From: Vulcanimicrobiia bacterium
Lineage (GTDB): Bacteria; Vulcanimicrobiota; Vulcanimicrobiia; Vulcanimicrobiales; Vulcanimicrobiaceae
Reading direction: 5' to 3'
DNA: 64,000 bases
Assembly: GCA_025934645.1 (NCBI GenBank)
Contig: JAICWY010000005.1
Coordinates: 1-64,000, forward strand
A program made the position numbers and the translations under genes. Of this stretch, positions 18,175 to 26,725 are shown piece by piece (positions within the stretch are counted from its first letter, which is position 1; every line of letters starts with the position of its first letter). The notes under the pieces are model-generated. The model was not told the DNA's origin. It ran no database searches and was given only the letters and a program-made list of their open reading frames with translations.

Positions 18175-19240
18175 CGTACTCGTCGTCGACGACTCGGCGT
18201 TTATGCGCATGGCGATCACCAAGATGCTCGAGGCGGAGCCGGGCATCGTGGTCATCGGCACTGCGCGCAACGGCGAAGAAGCCGTGCAAAAAGCGCAGCA
18301 GCTCTACCCCAACGTCGTTACGATGGATGTAGAGATGCCCGGCATGGGCGGCTTGGAAGCGGTGCGCGAGATTACCGCGCAGAGCGGCGTGCCGATCATC
18401 ATGGTCAGCGCGCTCACGCAACAAGGCGCGGAGACGACTTTTCGCGCGCTCGAACTGGGAGCGGTCGATTTTATTCCCAAGCCGGACGCCGCGTACGTGA
18501 ACATCAGCGACGTCGCGCGGGACCTGATAGCGAAAGTGCGCGTTTTCGCGCGTCGCGCTCCCGCGAGCCGCATGGCCGTACGGCCCAAAGTCGCCATGCC
18601 GCCGATTGCGGACCATCCCGCACCGCTCAGCACGCGCGTCGAGGGCTCCTTCGAGTGCGTCGCGATCGGCACGTCGACGGGCGGTCCCGTTGCGCTCTCG
18701 CGAATCATTCCGGCATTGCCCGCGAATTTTCCGCTGCCCATCGTTATCGTGCAGCACATGCCGCCCGGCTTCACGCGTCCGCTGGCCGAACGCCTCAATT
18801 CGTCGAGTCAGATCACCGTCGTCGAAGGATCTGACGGCATGATTCTGCGTCCCGGCGAAGCGGTGATCGCGCCGGCGGGACGTCAACTGCGCACGCGCCG
18901 TATGTACGGCAGCGACAAGGTCGAAATCGCGCTCGGAAATGATGACGGGCGCTCGCTGCACGTTCCGAGCGTCGACGTTATGACGGCGTCGGTGGCGGAA
19001 ACCTACGGCGCCGGAACGCTTGCTGCAATTCTCACCGGTATGGGGCAAGACGGTGTGGTTGGTTTACGGAGCGTAAAGGACCGCGGCGGATTCGTGGTCG
19101 GTCAAGACGCCGCAACCTCCGTCGTGTACGGTATGCCGCGTGCCGCCGCGCAAGCCGGGTTGGTCGATCGCGTACTGCCGTTGGATGCGATCGCTTCCGC
19201 GCTCTGCGAACTAACGAACACTTCCTTCGCGAGGTCTTAA
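18164..19240 (+). CDS. cheB: Chemotaxis response regulator / protein-glutamate methylesterase
   Basis: Receiver domain SVLVVDDSAFMRMAI; CheB catalytic IGTSTGGPVALSRIIPALP, VQHMPPGFT, GMGQDGVVGL. Confidence 0.97.
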   Translation: MPISVLVVDDSAFMRMAITKMLEAEPGIVVIGTARNGEEAVQKAQQLYPNVVTMDVEMPGMGGLEAVREITAQSGVPIIMVSALTQQGAETTFRALELGAVDFIPKPDAAYVNISDVARDLIAKVRVFARRAPASRMAVRPKVAMPPIADHPAPLSTRVEGSFECVAIGTSTGGPVALSRIIPALPANFPLPIVIVQHMPPGFTRPLAERLNSSSQITVVEGSDGMILRPGEAVIAPAGRQLRTRRMYGSDKVEIALGNDDGRSLHVPSVDVMTASVAETYGAGTLAAILTGMGQDGVVGLRSVKDRGGFVVGQDAATSVVYGMPRAAAQAGLVDRVLPLDAIASALCELTNTSFARS

Positions 19241-19332
19241 CGGAATCTGGGCCAAGCCCTCAGCCTTTTGCCAGGAGCGGGAGTTCCCGCGCGCAATAGA
19301 ACCCGCAAGGCACCCGGACCCTCGGAGCGTGG

Positions 19333-20172
19333 ATGAGGCTTAAAGGGAGTTCGCACCGCTACGTGATTGGCGGCCTCGAACTTACACGAGAACAGATCGT
19401 TCACAAGTACTTGCACCTGGTGAAGTACGTCGCTGGGCGCATCTCGGTGAACCTGCCGCCGAACGTCGAGTTGAACGATCTCATCAATGACGGCATACTC
19501 GGCCTCATCGATGCAATCGAGAAGTATGACGACGCGCGTGGTGTGAAGTTCGAAACCTACGCGATCACGCGAATCAACGGCGCGATTTTAGACGCCTTAC
19601 GGTCGCTCGATTGGGTTCCGCGGGCGGTTCGCCAACGCGCCCGCGAATTGGAACGCGCCTATCAGGCGCTGGAAGCCGAATTCGGCCGCGTGCCGACCGA
19701 AGACGAAATCGCGGAGAAGATGGGGATCTCGCGCAAAGAGCTCGACACGCTGATGCAGCGCGTGCGCGGCACGGCGGTGCTCTCGCTCGAAGAGTTTCTC
19801 CCCAACGAAAAAGGCTACGAAATTCCGCTCGTCGACACGCTTAAAGACGGCGACAACGACGTCACGACCGCCGTCGAAGCGCGCGAGATTCGAAGCGCGC
19901 TGGTCTCCGCGGTCGAAGAATTGCCGCAGCAAGAGCGCACGGTCATCTCGCTCTATTATTTCGACGGGCTCACGCTCAAAGAGATCAAGAGCGCGCTCAA
20001 CGTTTCCGAATCGCGCGTCTCGCAGATCCACGCGCAAGCCGTCATCCATCTGCGCCAAAAACTCCGCGAACTGCGCTCCGACCTGGGCTACCGTGAGGGT
20101 GACCCGAACGTCAAGCAGAAATACTTGCGGAAATCCCCGCCTGCCGCCGATAACATGGGTAGAGCCGGCTAA
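19333..20172 (+). CDS. fliA: RNA polymerase sigma factor FliA/WhiG/SigD-type
   Basis: YLHLVKYVAGRISVNLPPNVELNDLINDGILGLIDAIEKYD...; QQERTVISLYYFDGLTLKEIKSALNVSESRVSQIHAQAV. Confidence 0.95.
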   Translation: MRLKGSSHRYVIGGLELTREQIVHKYLHLVKYVAGRISVNLPPNVELNDLINDGILGLIDAIEKYDDARGVKFETYAITRINGAILDALRSLDWVPRAVRQRARELERAYQALEAEFGRVPTEDEIAEKMGISRKELDTLMQRVRGTAVLSLEEFLPNEKGYEIPLVDTLKDGDNDVTTAVEAREIRSALVSAVEELPQQERTVISLYYFDGLTLKEIKSALNVSESRVSQIHAQAVIHLRQKLRELRSDLGYREGDPNVKQKYLRKSPPAADNMGRAG

Positions 20173-20187
20173 ACTAAGGGGGCGTCG

Positions 20188-20517
20188 ATGGCGATCCGCC
20201 CGGTAGACCTACAATTAGCCTACATGGCGGCGCCGCAAAATGCGGCGCTGGTTAGTCATGCTCAGGAGTCGGCCCAGACCGCTCAACAGGCTGCGCAAAA
20301 AGCGTTTGCCGCCGAGGTCGCCGCGCGTCAGGAACAGGTGGACGGGCCTCAAAAGACCGCCGGCCAGAAAATTCATCCGCGTGAAGAGCGCGAGCCTGCG
20401 GAGCACGAGTGGTCGGACCAGCCGCGCGATGAGGACGCCGAGGAAGAAGCGCCCGTTCGGGGCGGCCCGTTCGGGCTCGCCGGCGAGGGCGAGCACTTCA
20501 TCGACGTCACCGCTTAG
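20188..20517 (+). CDS. Small flagellar-locus protein of unknown function
   Basis: MAIRPVDLQLAYMAAPQNAALVSHAQES...GEHFIDVTA; sits between fliA and a FliK-like gene. Confidence 0.6.
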   Translation: MAIRPVDLQLAYMAAPQNAALVSHAQESAQTAQQAAQKAFAAEVAARQEQVDGPQKTAGQKIHPREEREPAEHEWSDQPRDEDAEEEAPVRGGPFGLAGEGEHFIDVTA

Positions 20518-20522
20518 CCCCG

Positions 20523-22157
20523 ATGTCCTCGATCGATCCCGCCGTTTTGGCCGCCGCGCTGCAAGCCGTCGCGTCCGCGCAGAACGCTATGGCCGATGCG
20601 GTACTGCAATTGGAGGCATCCGCAGGCGCGCTGGATCTCGGTGTTACCGCAGCGGTGCTGCAGGCGCAGGTTGCCGTCGGCGACGTGCTCGCCGCCAAAG
20701 TGCTGCCGCCGCAGAACGGCACGGACTACATCGAAATTCTCGGCCGTCCGGTAGCGGCGCAGCTCCCGCCGGGCGTGTATCCCGGCGAATCGCTCAACCT
20801 TCAAATCACCGGCTTCAGCGGCACGCAAATTTTCGTCCGCGCCGTCCAAACGCCGCCCTCCGATATACCGGTTTCGCCGAGCCCTCAAAGCGCGCCGGCG
20901 CCGCAACAGAGCGCGCCGGCGCCGCAACAAAGTGCGCCGGCCGCGCGACAAGCTGTTCCAACACCGCAATCCGGCGCGCAAATACCGGAAAAGAACGCCC
21001 AGCCGCCCTTCGTCATGGTGAGCCGCGCCGAACCACGGCCGATGCCGTCGAGGCCACAGGCTGCGCCGTCGCCTGTCGCCCCGCCCCTGAACGAAAAAAG
21101 CGCTATGCCGACCGCTCGCATCGCCGCATCGCAAGCCGCTGCTCTTTCGCAACGTCCGGCGCCGCCGCAAACTGCTGCCGCCGCAACGCGCGCAACATCG
21201 CCCGCTCGCGCAGCGCAACCGGCCGTGCCCAATATCGTGCAGCGAGTGATCCGCACCGTAGGCGATCTTCTCAAAGCCGCGCGGGTTCCCGACACGCCGT
21301 TCACGCGCACGGCCGCGGCGGTCGCGCCGCAAGCGCCTACGCGGATCAGCACCGTACTGCAGCGTCTGGAATCGGCGCTTCCCAAGGCAAGCGACGACGC
21401 GCGCATCCAAACGCTGCGCACGCTGCTAGCCTTTACCTCGCGCATCGATCCCTCCAACGAAGAAACGCTTCCCGCGCAAATCTCTTCGTTCGTGTCGAAC
21501 GTCGTTGAAGGCGCCGAGCCGAAACTCTCGCAGCTGCTGCGGGCGCATGCAACTTCCAACGATAAAGATGTGCACGCAACGCCCGTTCTCGCGCAGGCGC
21601 GCGCGGCGGAACGCACGGCCGCCATCGGCCACGATCTAAAGTCCGTCGTACTCTCGCTCATGCGCGATCCGCCGGCAGAGCGCACGCCCAGCCTCACGCA
21701 GGCGTTAAACGAAACGCTGGTTACGCTGACCGCGGCGCAGCTCAACGTTCTTTCGGCGAACGCGCAAGATCCCGGAACGATTTCGATTGCGCTGCCGGCC
21801 TACTTCCACGACGGTGGAAAACCTTCGTACGTACGGATCTCTCGCGATCCGGAAAAGCGCGCGGAAAAACTGGACGCGGACAACTTTCACGTCGCGTTCG
21901 TGCTGGATACAGCGAACTTGGGCACCGTCGCAATCGATCTGCAGAGTTCGGGACGCTCGGTGAAGATCGATGTCAAAACGCAGCGCGAAGCCGCCGCGGG
22001 AACGTTTTCGCAAACGCTCGATTCGCTGCGTTCGCGGTTGGAAGACCTACGCTATCGTGTCGCTTCCGTTACTTCAAAAGCTCTGGACGCCGCATCGGCA
22101 CCCAAGCCGGCTGCGCGAGCAGCCCAGTCCGACGACGGATTGGATCTGCGCGCATGA
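20523..22157 (+). CDS. FliK/YlqG-like flagellar hook-length-control-domain protein
   Basis: Pro/Gln/Ala-rich linker (QSAPAPQQSAPAPQQSAPA) and C-terminal Flg_hook-like domain DADNFHVAFVLDTANLGTVAIDLQSSGRSVKIDVKTQRE. Confidence 0.75.
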   Translation: MSSIDPAVLAAALQAVASAQNAMADAVLQLEASAGALDLGVTAAVLQAQVAVGDVLAAKVLPPQNGTDYIEILGRPVAAQLPPGVYPGESLNLQITGFSGTQIFVRAVQTPPSDIPVSPSPQSAPAPQQSAPAPQQSAPAARQAVPTPQSGAQIPEKNAQPPFVMVSRAEPRPMPSRPQAAPSPVAPPLNEKSAMPTARIAASQAAALSQRPAPPQTAAAATRATSPARAAQPAVPNIVQRVIRTVGDLLKAARVPDTPFTRTAAAVAPQAPTRISTVLQRLESALPKASDDARIQTLRTLLAFTSRIDPSNEETLPAQISSFVSNVVEGAEPKLSQLLRAHATSNDKDVHATPVLAQARAAERTAAIGHDLKSVVLSLMRDPPAERTPSLTQALNETLVTLTAAQLNVLSANAQDPGTISIALPAYFHDGGKPSYVRISRDPEKRAEKLDADNFHVAFVLDTANLGTVAIDLQSSGRSVKIDVKTQREAAAGTFSQTLDSLRSRLEDLRYRVASVTSKALDAASAPKPAARAAQSDDGLDLRA

Positions 22158-22468
22158 ACGGCCGCTTCTACGATTTCCGTAAAGACGTCGGCGCGCGTCC
22201 CGCCGCTGCCGCGCTCAAATACGATCCGGTCGGCGACGAAGCGCCGCAAGTCGTTGCGGCCGGCCGCGGGCTGATGGCGGAAGAGATTGTCCGCGTCGCA
22301 CGCGAGAACGGCATTCCATTGCACGAAGACGCGCAATTGGTCGAGGCCCTCTCGCGGCTAGAGCTTACGGACTCGATTCCGCGCGAACTGTACGTCGTCG
22401 TCGCCGAAGTGTTGGCATATGTGTTCCGCGTGGACGCATCGGCCGCCAAACGCAGTCACTCGCGCTAA
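22154..22468 (+). CDS. FlhB C-terminal-domain homologue (FlhX/YlqH type)
   Basis: KYDPVGDEAPQVVAAGRGLMAEEIVRVARENGIPLHEDAQLVEALSRLELTDSIPRELYVVVAEVLAYVFR. Confidence 0.88.
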   Translation: MNGRFYDFRKDVGARPAAAALKYDPVGDEAPQVVAAGRGLMAEEIVRVARENGIPLHEDAQLVEALSRLELTDSIPRELYVVVAEVLAYVFRVDASAAKRSHSR

Positions 22469-22647
22469 GCTGCGAGGTTCTGCGCAGCGGATGTGCCTGA
22501 TGTCCGGGGCAGTATTCCGGCCAAGCGTCCGTACAGCGAAATAGTCTCGCGTCTATGCCCCGTAATGCGCTCCACTTCGCGCAGGCTGCGGCCCTGCTGC
22601 AGAAGCGCGATAATGCGTTGCTGCTGTTCGACGGTGAGCGTGTTCAT
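22465..22647 (-). CDS. Small helix-turn-helix protein (transposase-like HTH)
   Basis: [51 protein letters not shown]; an upstream in-frame extension exists to 22737. Confidence 0.5.
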   Translation of the reverse strand: MNTLTVEQQQRIIALLQQGRSLREVERITGHRRETISLYGRLAGILPRTSGTSAAQNLAA

Positions 22648-22751
22648 ACAAGGGCAATGCGGCACGTACGCGCCCCGCGCCTCTTGCGCGGTGGCCGCTT
22701 TTGGGGCGTAAACCGTTCCGATCGAGAAGCCGCGCATGTTATAAGCGCGGT

Positions 22752-23348
22752 ATGGGGCACTTAGTACCGACGGTTATCGAAGATACGGCCCGCGGCGAGC
22801 GGGCGTACGACATTTATTCGCGGCTTTTACGCGACCGGATCGTCTTCGTGCAAGGCGAGATCGACGATCATATGGCCGGTCTGGTTATAGCGCAATTGTT
22901 GTTTCTTGAGAAAGAAGATCCCGACAAAGATATCGACATGTACATCAACAGCCCAGGCGGCAGCGTGACCGCGGGCTTAGCCATGTACGACACGATGCAA
23001 TACATCAAACCGCAGGTCGCGACGATCTGCGCGGGGATGGCGGCATCTGCGGCGTCGGTGCTGCTGGCCGGCGGCGAAAAAGGCAAGCGGATGGCCTTGC
23101 CGTTCAGCAAGATCCTGATCCATCAGCCGTGGGTGCAGCAAATCGGCGGCCAAGCCACCGACATCGAGATTCACGCGCGCGAGCTTATCGCAACGCGCCA
23201 TTCGCTCGCAGCGCTCTATTCGGAACGCACGGGGCAGCCGCTCGCAAAGGTCTTGGAAGATCTCGAGCGCGACTATCACATGACGGCGAAAGACGCGCTT
23301 GCGTACGGGCTAATCGACGAAGTCATGAAGACGAACGGCCGCGGTTAA
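22752..23348 (+). CDS. clpP: ATP-dependent Clp protease proteolytic subunit
   Basis: [39 protein letters not shown]...[46 protein letters not shown]. Confidence 0.98.
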   Translation: MGHLVPTVIEDTARGERAYDIYSRLLRDRIVFVQGEIDDHMAGLVIAQLLFLEKEDPDKDIDMYINSPGGSVTAGLAMYDTMQYIKPQVATICAGMAASAASVLLAGGEKGKRMALPFSKILIHQPWVQQIGGQATDIEIHARELIATRHSLAALYSERTGQPLAKVLEDLERDYHMTAKDALAYGLIDEVMKTNGRG

Positions 23349-23394
23349 AACATAGATAATCGCACGCATCCGGTAGGCGCGTTAGCCCGAGCCT

Positions 23395-23431
23395 GCGCCG
23401 CCTCTCCGCGGATGGAGGGCGGCGCTTTTTT
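23395..23431 (+). terminator. Intrinsic terminator downstream of clpP
   Basis: GCGCCGCC...GGCGGCGC stem followed by TTTTTT. Confidence 0.85.
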
Positions 23432-23451
23432 ACGCGCCTGAAAAGCTCTCC

Positions 23452-23473
23452 GAATCGAACAGGAGTTCGATTC
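23452..23473. promoter_or_regulatory. Putative LexA/SOS box
   Basis: GAATCGAAC-AGGA-GTTCGATTC perfect inverted repeat containing TCGAAC-N4-GTTCGA. Confidence 0.65.
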
Positions 23474-23498
23474 TCGATAGGGAAGGGGCTTTACCCGA

Positions 23499-24419
23499 AT
23501 GAGTTTCTTCGCTAAATTACGCGATTCGTTCGGCAAGGCGCGTGAAACGCTCTCAGGCGTACAGGCGCTGGGGCGTGCCCGCAAACCCATCACCTCCGAA
23601 GTTTGGGACGAACTCGAAGAGCTGCTGCTCCTCGCCGATTTCGGCGTCCCGACAACCGAGAAGATCGTCGGCGGCCTCAAAACAGTCGCAAAGCAAGAGC
23701 TGTGGCGCACCAGCGATCAAATCGTCGCGCGTTTTCAAAAAGACGTCGAACGCTTTTTAACGCTGCCCGATCCGGAGCTCAACGCCGGCAATCCGCCGGC
23801 GGTCGTGCTCGTGGTCGGCGTGAACGGCAGCGGCAAGACCACCACGATCGGCAAGCTCGCCACAAAACTGCGCGCGCAGCGCAAACGCGTGCTGCTCGTT
23901 GCGGCCGACACGTTCCGTGCGGCGGCAGCGGAGCAACTCGCGATCTGGGCCGAGCGCAGCGGCGCCGATTTCGTTCGCGGCAAGGAGGGCGCAGATCCGG
24001 CGTCGGTCGTCTTCGACGGCATGCAGGCCGGAAAAGCGCGCAACGCCGACGTGATCCTGGTCGACACGGCGGGCCGTTTGCAGACCAAGACCAACCTCAT
24101 GGAAGAGCTCAAGAAAATGCGCCGCATTATCGAGCGTGAAACCGGCGGTCCGCCCGCGGAGACGCTGCTCGTGCTCGACGGCACCACCGGCCAGAACGCG
24201 ATTTCGCAGGCCAAGCTCTTCAATGAGGCCACGGCGCTCACGGGCGTCGTCGTTACGAAGCTCGATTCCACCGCCAAAGGCGGCGTACTGGTCGCCATCG
24301 TCGACACTTTGGAGATCCCCATCAAATTCGTCGGGCTCGGGGAGTCGGCGGACGCACTGCGCCCGTTCGTACCCTCGGAGTTCATCGACGCTCTCTTCGA
24401 AAATTCCGGAACGTTCTAA
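23499..24419 (+). CDS. ftsY: Signal recognition particle receptor FtsY
   Basis: VVLVVGVNGSGKTTTIGKLATKLRAQRKRVLLVAADTFRAAAAEQL...DTAGRLQTKTNLMEELKKM...GLGESADALRPF. Confidence 0.97.
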   Translation: MSFFAKLRDSFGKARETLSGVQALGRARKPITSEVWDELEELLLLADFGVPTTEKIVGGLKTVAKQELWRTSDQIVARFQKDVERFLTLPDPELNAGNPPAVVLVVGVNGSGKTTTIGKLATKLRAQRKRVLLVAADTFRAAAAEQLAIWAERSGADFVRGKEGADPASVVFDGMQAGKARNADVILVDTAGRLQTKTNLMEELKKMRRIIERETGGPPAETLLVLDGTTGQNAISQAKLFNEATALTGVVVTKLDSTAKGGVLVAIVDTLEIPIKFVGLGESADALRPFVPSEFIDALFENSGTF

Positions 24420-24500
24420 TACGATGCCATACCCTTGGCATCACCGCTCGATAGCGTGATAGTAACAACGTACGCAAAAGAAATATGGAGATGACTGAAC

Positions 24501-25544
24501 ATGGCAGCGCAAGATGAACGGCAGGTAGCCCTCAGCAATGCTCTCGCGCAGATCGAGCGTCAATTCGGCAAAGGCTCGATCATGCGGATGGGCGAGATCC
24601 AAGAGAAGATGGCGTTCGAGGTCGTGCCCTCGGGATCGATCGCGCTCGACCTGGCTTTGGGCGTCGGCGGGTTCCCGCGAGGACGCATCGTAGAGATCTA
24701 CGGACCGGAGTCCAGCGGTAAAACGACGCTCGCGCTGCACGCAATCGCCGAAGCGCAGAAAAACGGCGGCACCGCAGCCTTCATCGACGTCGAGCACGCG
24801 CTCGATCCGAACTATGCGGCGGCACTCGGCGTTGATCTCGACAATCTGCTCGTCTCGCAGCCGGATACCGGCGAACAGGCCCTCGACATCGCCGAAATGC
24901 TGATCCGCTCGAACGCCGTCGACATCGTCGTGCTCGACTCCGTCGCCGCGCTCGTGACGAAAGCCGAGCTCGAAGGCGATATGGGCGACGCGCACGTCGG
25001 TTTGCAAGCGCGCCTCATGTCGCAAGCGCTCCGGAAACTCACGGCCGCCATCTCCCGCAGCAAGTCGGTCATGGTGTTCATCAACCAACTCCGCGAAAAA
25101 GTCGGCGTCATGTTCGGTAATCCCGAAACGACCTCCGGCGGCCGCGCGCTCAAGTTCTACGCGTCGATACGTCTCGACGTGCGCAAACTCGAACAGATCA
25201 AGGTCGGCCAGGACGTTGTCGGCTCGCGCACGCGCGTCAAAGTTGTGAAGAACAAGGTCGCGCCGCCCTTCCGTCAAGCCGAATTCGATATCACCTACGG
25301 TCACGGCATCAGCAAGATGGGTTCGATCCTCGACGTCGCGCTCGAGCGCAACATCGTCGGCAAGAGCGGCTCGTGGTACACCTACGGTGAGACGCGCATC
25401 GGCCAAGGCCGTGAGAACGCCAAGTCGTACTTGGAAGAAAACAGCTTAGTTGCCGATGAGATCTCCGCGAAGATCCGCGAAGAGCTCGCGGGCCAGCTGG
25501 TCTCCCGCAACGGTTCGGCAAAGCCGGCTCCCGCCGCGGAATAG
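24501..25544 (+). CDS. recA: Recombinase RecA
   Basis: [19 protein letters not shown]...[19 protein letters not shown]...[29 protein letters not shown]. Confidence 0.99.
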   Translation: MAAQDERQVALSNALAQIERQFGKGSIMRMGEIQEKMAFEVVPSGSIALDLALGVGGFPRGRIVEIYGPESSGKTTLALHAIAEAQKNGGTAAFIDVEHALDPNYAAALGVDLDNLLVSQPDTGEQALDIAEMLIRSNAVDIVVLDSVAALVTKAELEGDMGDAHVGLQARLMSQALRKLTAAISRSKSVMVFINQLREKVGVMFGNPETTSGGRALKFYASIRLDVRKLEQIKVGQDVVGSRTRVKVVKNKVAPPFRQAEFDITYGHGISKMGSILDVALERNIVGKSGSWYTYGETRIGQGRENAKSYLEENSLVADEISAKIREELAGQLVSRNGSAKPAPAAE

Positions 25545-25999
25545 TGGCGACCCCGTACGTGACGGCGCTGCGCATGCTTGCGCAGCGCCGCCTTACGGAG
25601 GCGCAGTTGTGGCAAAAACTCGAACGCAAGGGCTTCGAGCACGAAGCGGTCCGCGATGCCGTCGAACGCTGCAAGCGTGACGGCTATATCGACGACAAAC
25701 TCTTCGCCCAACTCTACGTAGAGCAAAAACGCAAAGCCGTGGGCAACTCGCGCCTGGTAGGGGAATTGGTGCGCAAGGGCATCGATCGCGATGCAGCCGC
25801 TACCGCTATCGAGCATTCGAGTCACGAAGAAACCGAACGCCTGGATGAAGCGCTCGCAAAACTCTTCCGTACAAAGCCTGAAGTCAGTTATCCCTCGGCC
25901 GCGCGCGCCATGGAACGCCTCGGTTTTCCGGCGTCCTTGATCTACCGGAAATTACGCGATTATGCCGCGGAATTCGGTCCGTTTGCCGATTTAGTGTAG
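25544..25999 (+). CDS. recX: Regulatory protein RecX
   Basis: Follows recA; ALRMLAQRRLTEAQLWQKLERKGFEHEAVRDAVERCKRDGYIDDKLFAQLYVEQ. Confidence 0.9.
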   Translation: MATPYVTALRMLAQRRLTEAQLWQKLERKGFEHEAVRDAVERCKRDGYIDDKLFAQLYVEQKRKAVGNSRLVGELVRKGIDRDAAATAIEHSSHEETERLDEALAKLFRTKPEVSYPSAARAMERLGFPASLIYRKLRDYAAEFGPFADLV

Positions 26000-26039
26000 A
26001 GCGTGCATGGCCGCTGGTGTTCTGGGGTACCGTGCAGCC

Positions 26040-26678
26040 ATGGATATCCTTGACGTATTACGAGAAGAACATCGCGAGGTCTCCGGCATGCTCGAGGAGG
26101 CCAAACAACACGAAGCGGGTGACGCGGAGCTCGACGAGCTGGCGGCGCGTATCGAGGAAGCGCTGACCATGCATGCGCAGCTCGAAGAGAAACTGTTCTA
26201 TCCCGAGCTTCGCGACCGGGCGGAAGACAGCGAAGAACGCATCGACGTATTCGAAGGGTTCACCGAGCACGAACTGGTGAAGCACCTCATCGCGTTGCTG
26301 CAAGGGCGGCGCCGCAATGAAGACCAGTTCAAAGCACAACTGCAGGTCTTGGGCGAAAACGTTCGCCATCACGTGCAAGAAGAAGAGTCGACGATCTTCA
26401 AACTCGCGCAGGAACTGCTCGACGAAGAAGAGCGTGAAGAACTGGGCGAGCGCTGGCAGCGGGCGAAGACGCGCGCACAATCCGGTGGGCGTGGCGGACG
26501 CAAAGCGTCCGGACGTAAAACCGCTTCACGCAAGAAGACCGGCGGACGCAAATCCACCGGCGGCCGCAAAACCACCGGCGGCCGCAAGTCTGCCGGCGGA
26601 AGCACCGGCGCGCGCGGCAAAAAGTCGGGCGGCCGGAAGAAGACCGGCGGACGCAAAAAAACCGGCTCGCGCCGGTAG
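26040..26678 (+). CDS. Hemerythrin-domain protein with basic GGRK-repeat tail
   Basis: MDILDVLREEHREVSGML...MHAQLEEKLFYPEL...HELVKHLIALL...HHVQEEESTIF; tail GGRKSTGGRKTTGGRKSAGG...KKTGGRKKTGSRR. Confidence 0.88.
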   Translation: MDILDVLREEHREVSGMLEEAKQHEAGDAELDELAARIEEALTMHAQLEEKLFYPELRDRAEDSEERIDVFEGFTEHELVKHLIALLQGRRRNEDQFKAQLQVLGENVRHHVQEEESTIFKLAQELLDEEEREELGERWQRAKTRAQSGGRGGRKASGRKTASRKKTGGRKSTGGRKTTGGRKSAGGSTGARGKKSGGRKKTGGRKKTGSRR

Positions 26679-26701
26679 GGTAGACGTACCAAAAACACTG
26701 C

Positions 26702-26725
26702 GAGGGCGGACGATTTACGTCCCGC
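26702..26725 (-). terminator. Possible intrinsic terminator of the FNT gene
   Basis: Minus strand GAGGGCGG...CCGCCCTC followed shortly by GTTTTTGG; overlaps the 3' end of the ORF. Confidence 0.4.

Noticed and set aside
19241-19332. c-di-GMP-I (GEMM) riboswitch before fliA
   Set aside because: Only loose similarity (CCGCAAGGCACCCGGACC); the conserved GGCAAACC and tetraloop-receptor parts are not recognisable, so it is not called as a riboswitch.
20146-20153. Perfect GCCGATAA sigma28 -10 in the 3' end of fliA (another copy at 48241)
   Set aside because: No TAAA at the required spacing in either case; likely chance within coding sequence.
20885-20945. Tandem repeat encoding QSAPAPQQSAPAPQQSAPA
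   Set aside because: Low-complexity FliK-like linker; expected for this family.
26500-26678. Repetitive GGCGG(A/C)CGCAAA units resembling a DNA repeat array
   Set aside because: Explained by GGRK peptide repeats of the hemerythrin-protein tail; not a CRISPR (no spacers).
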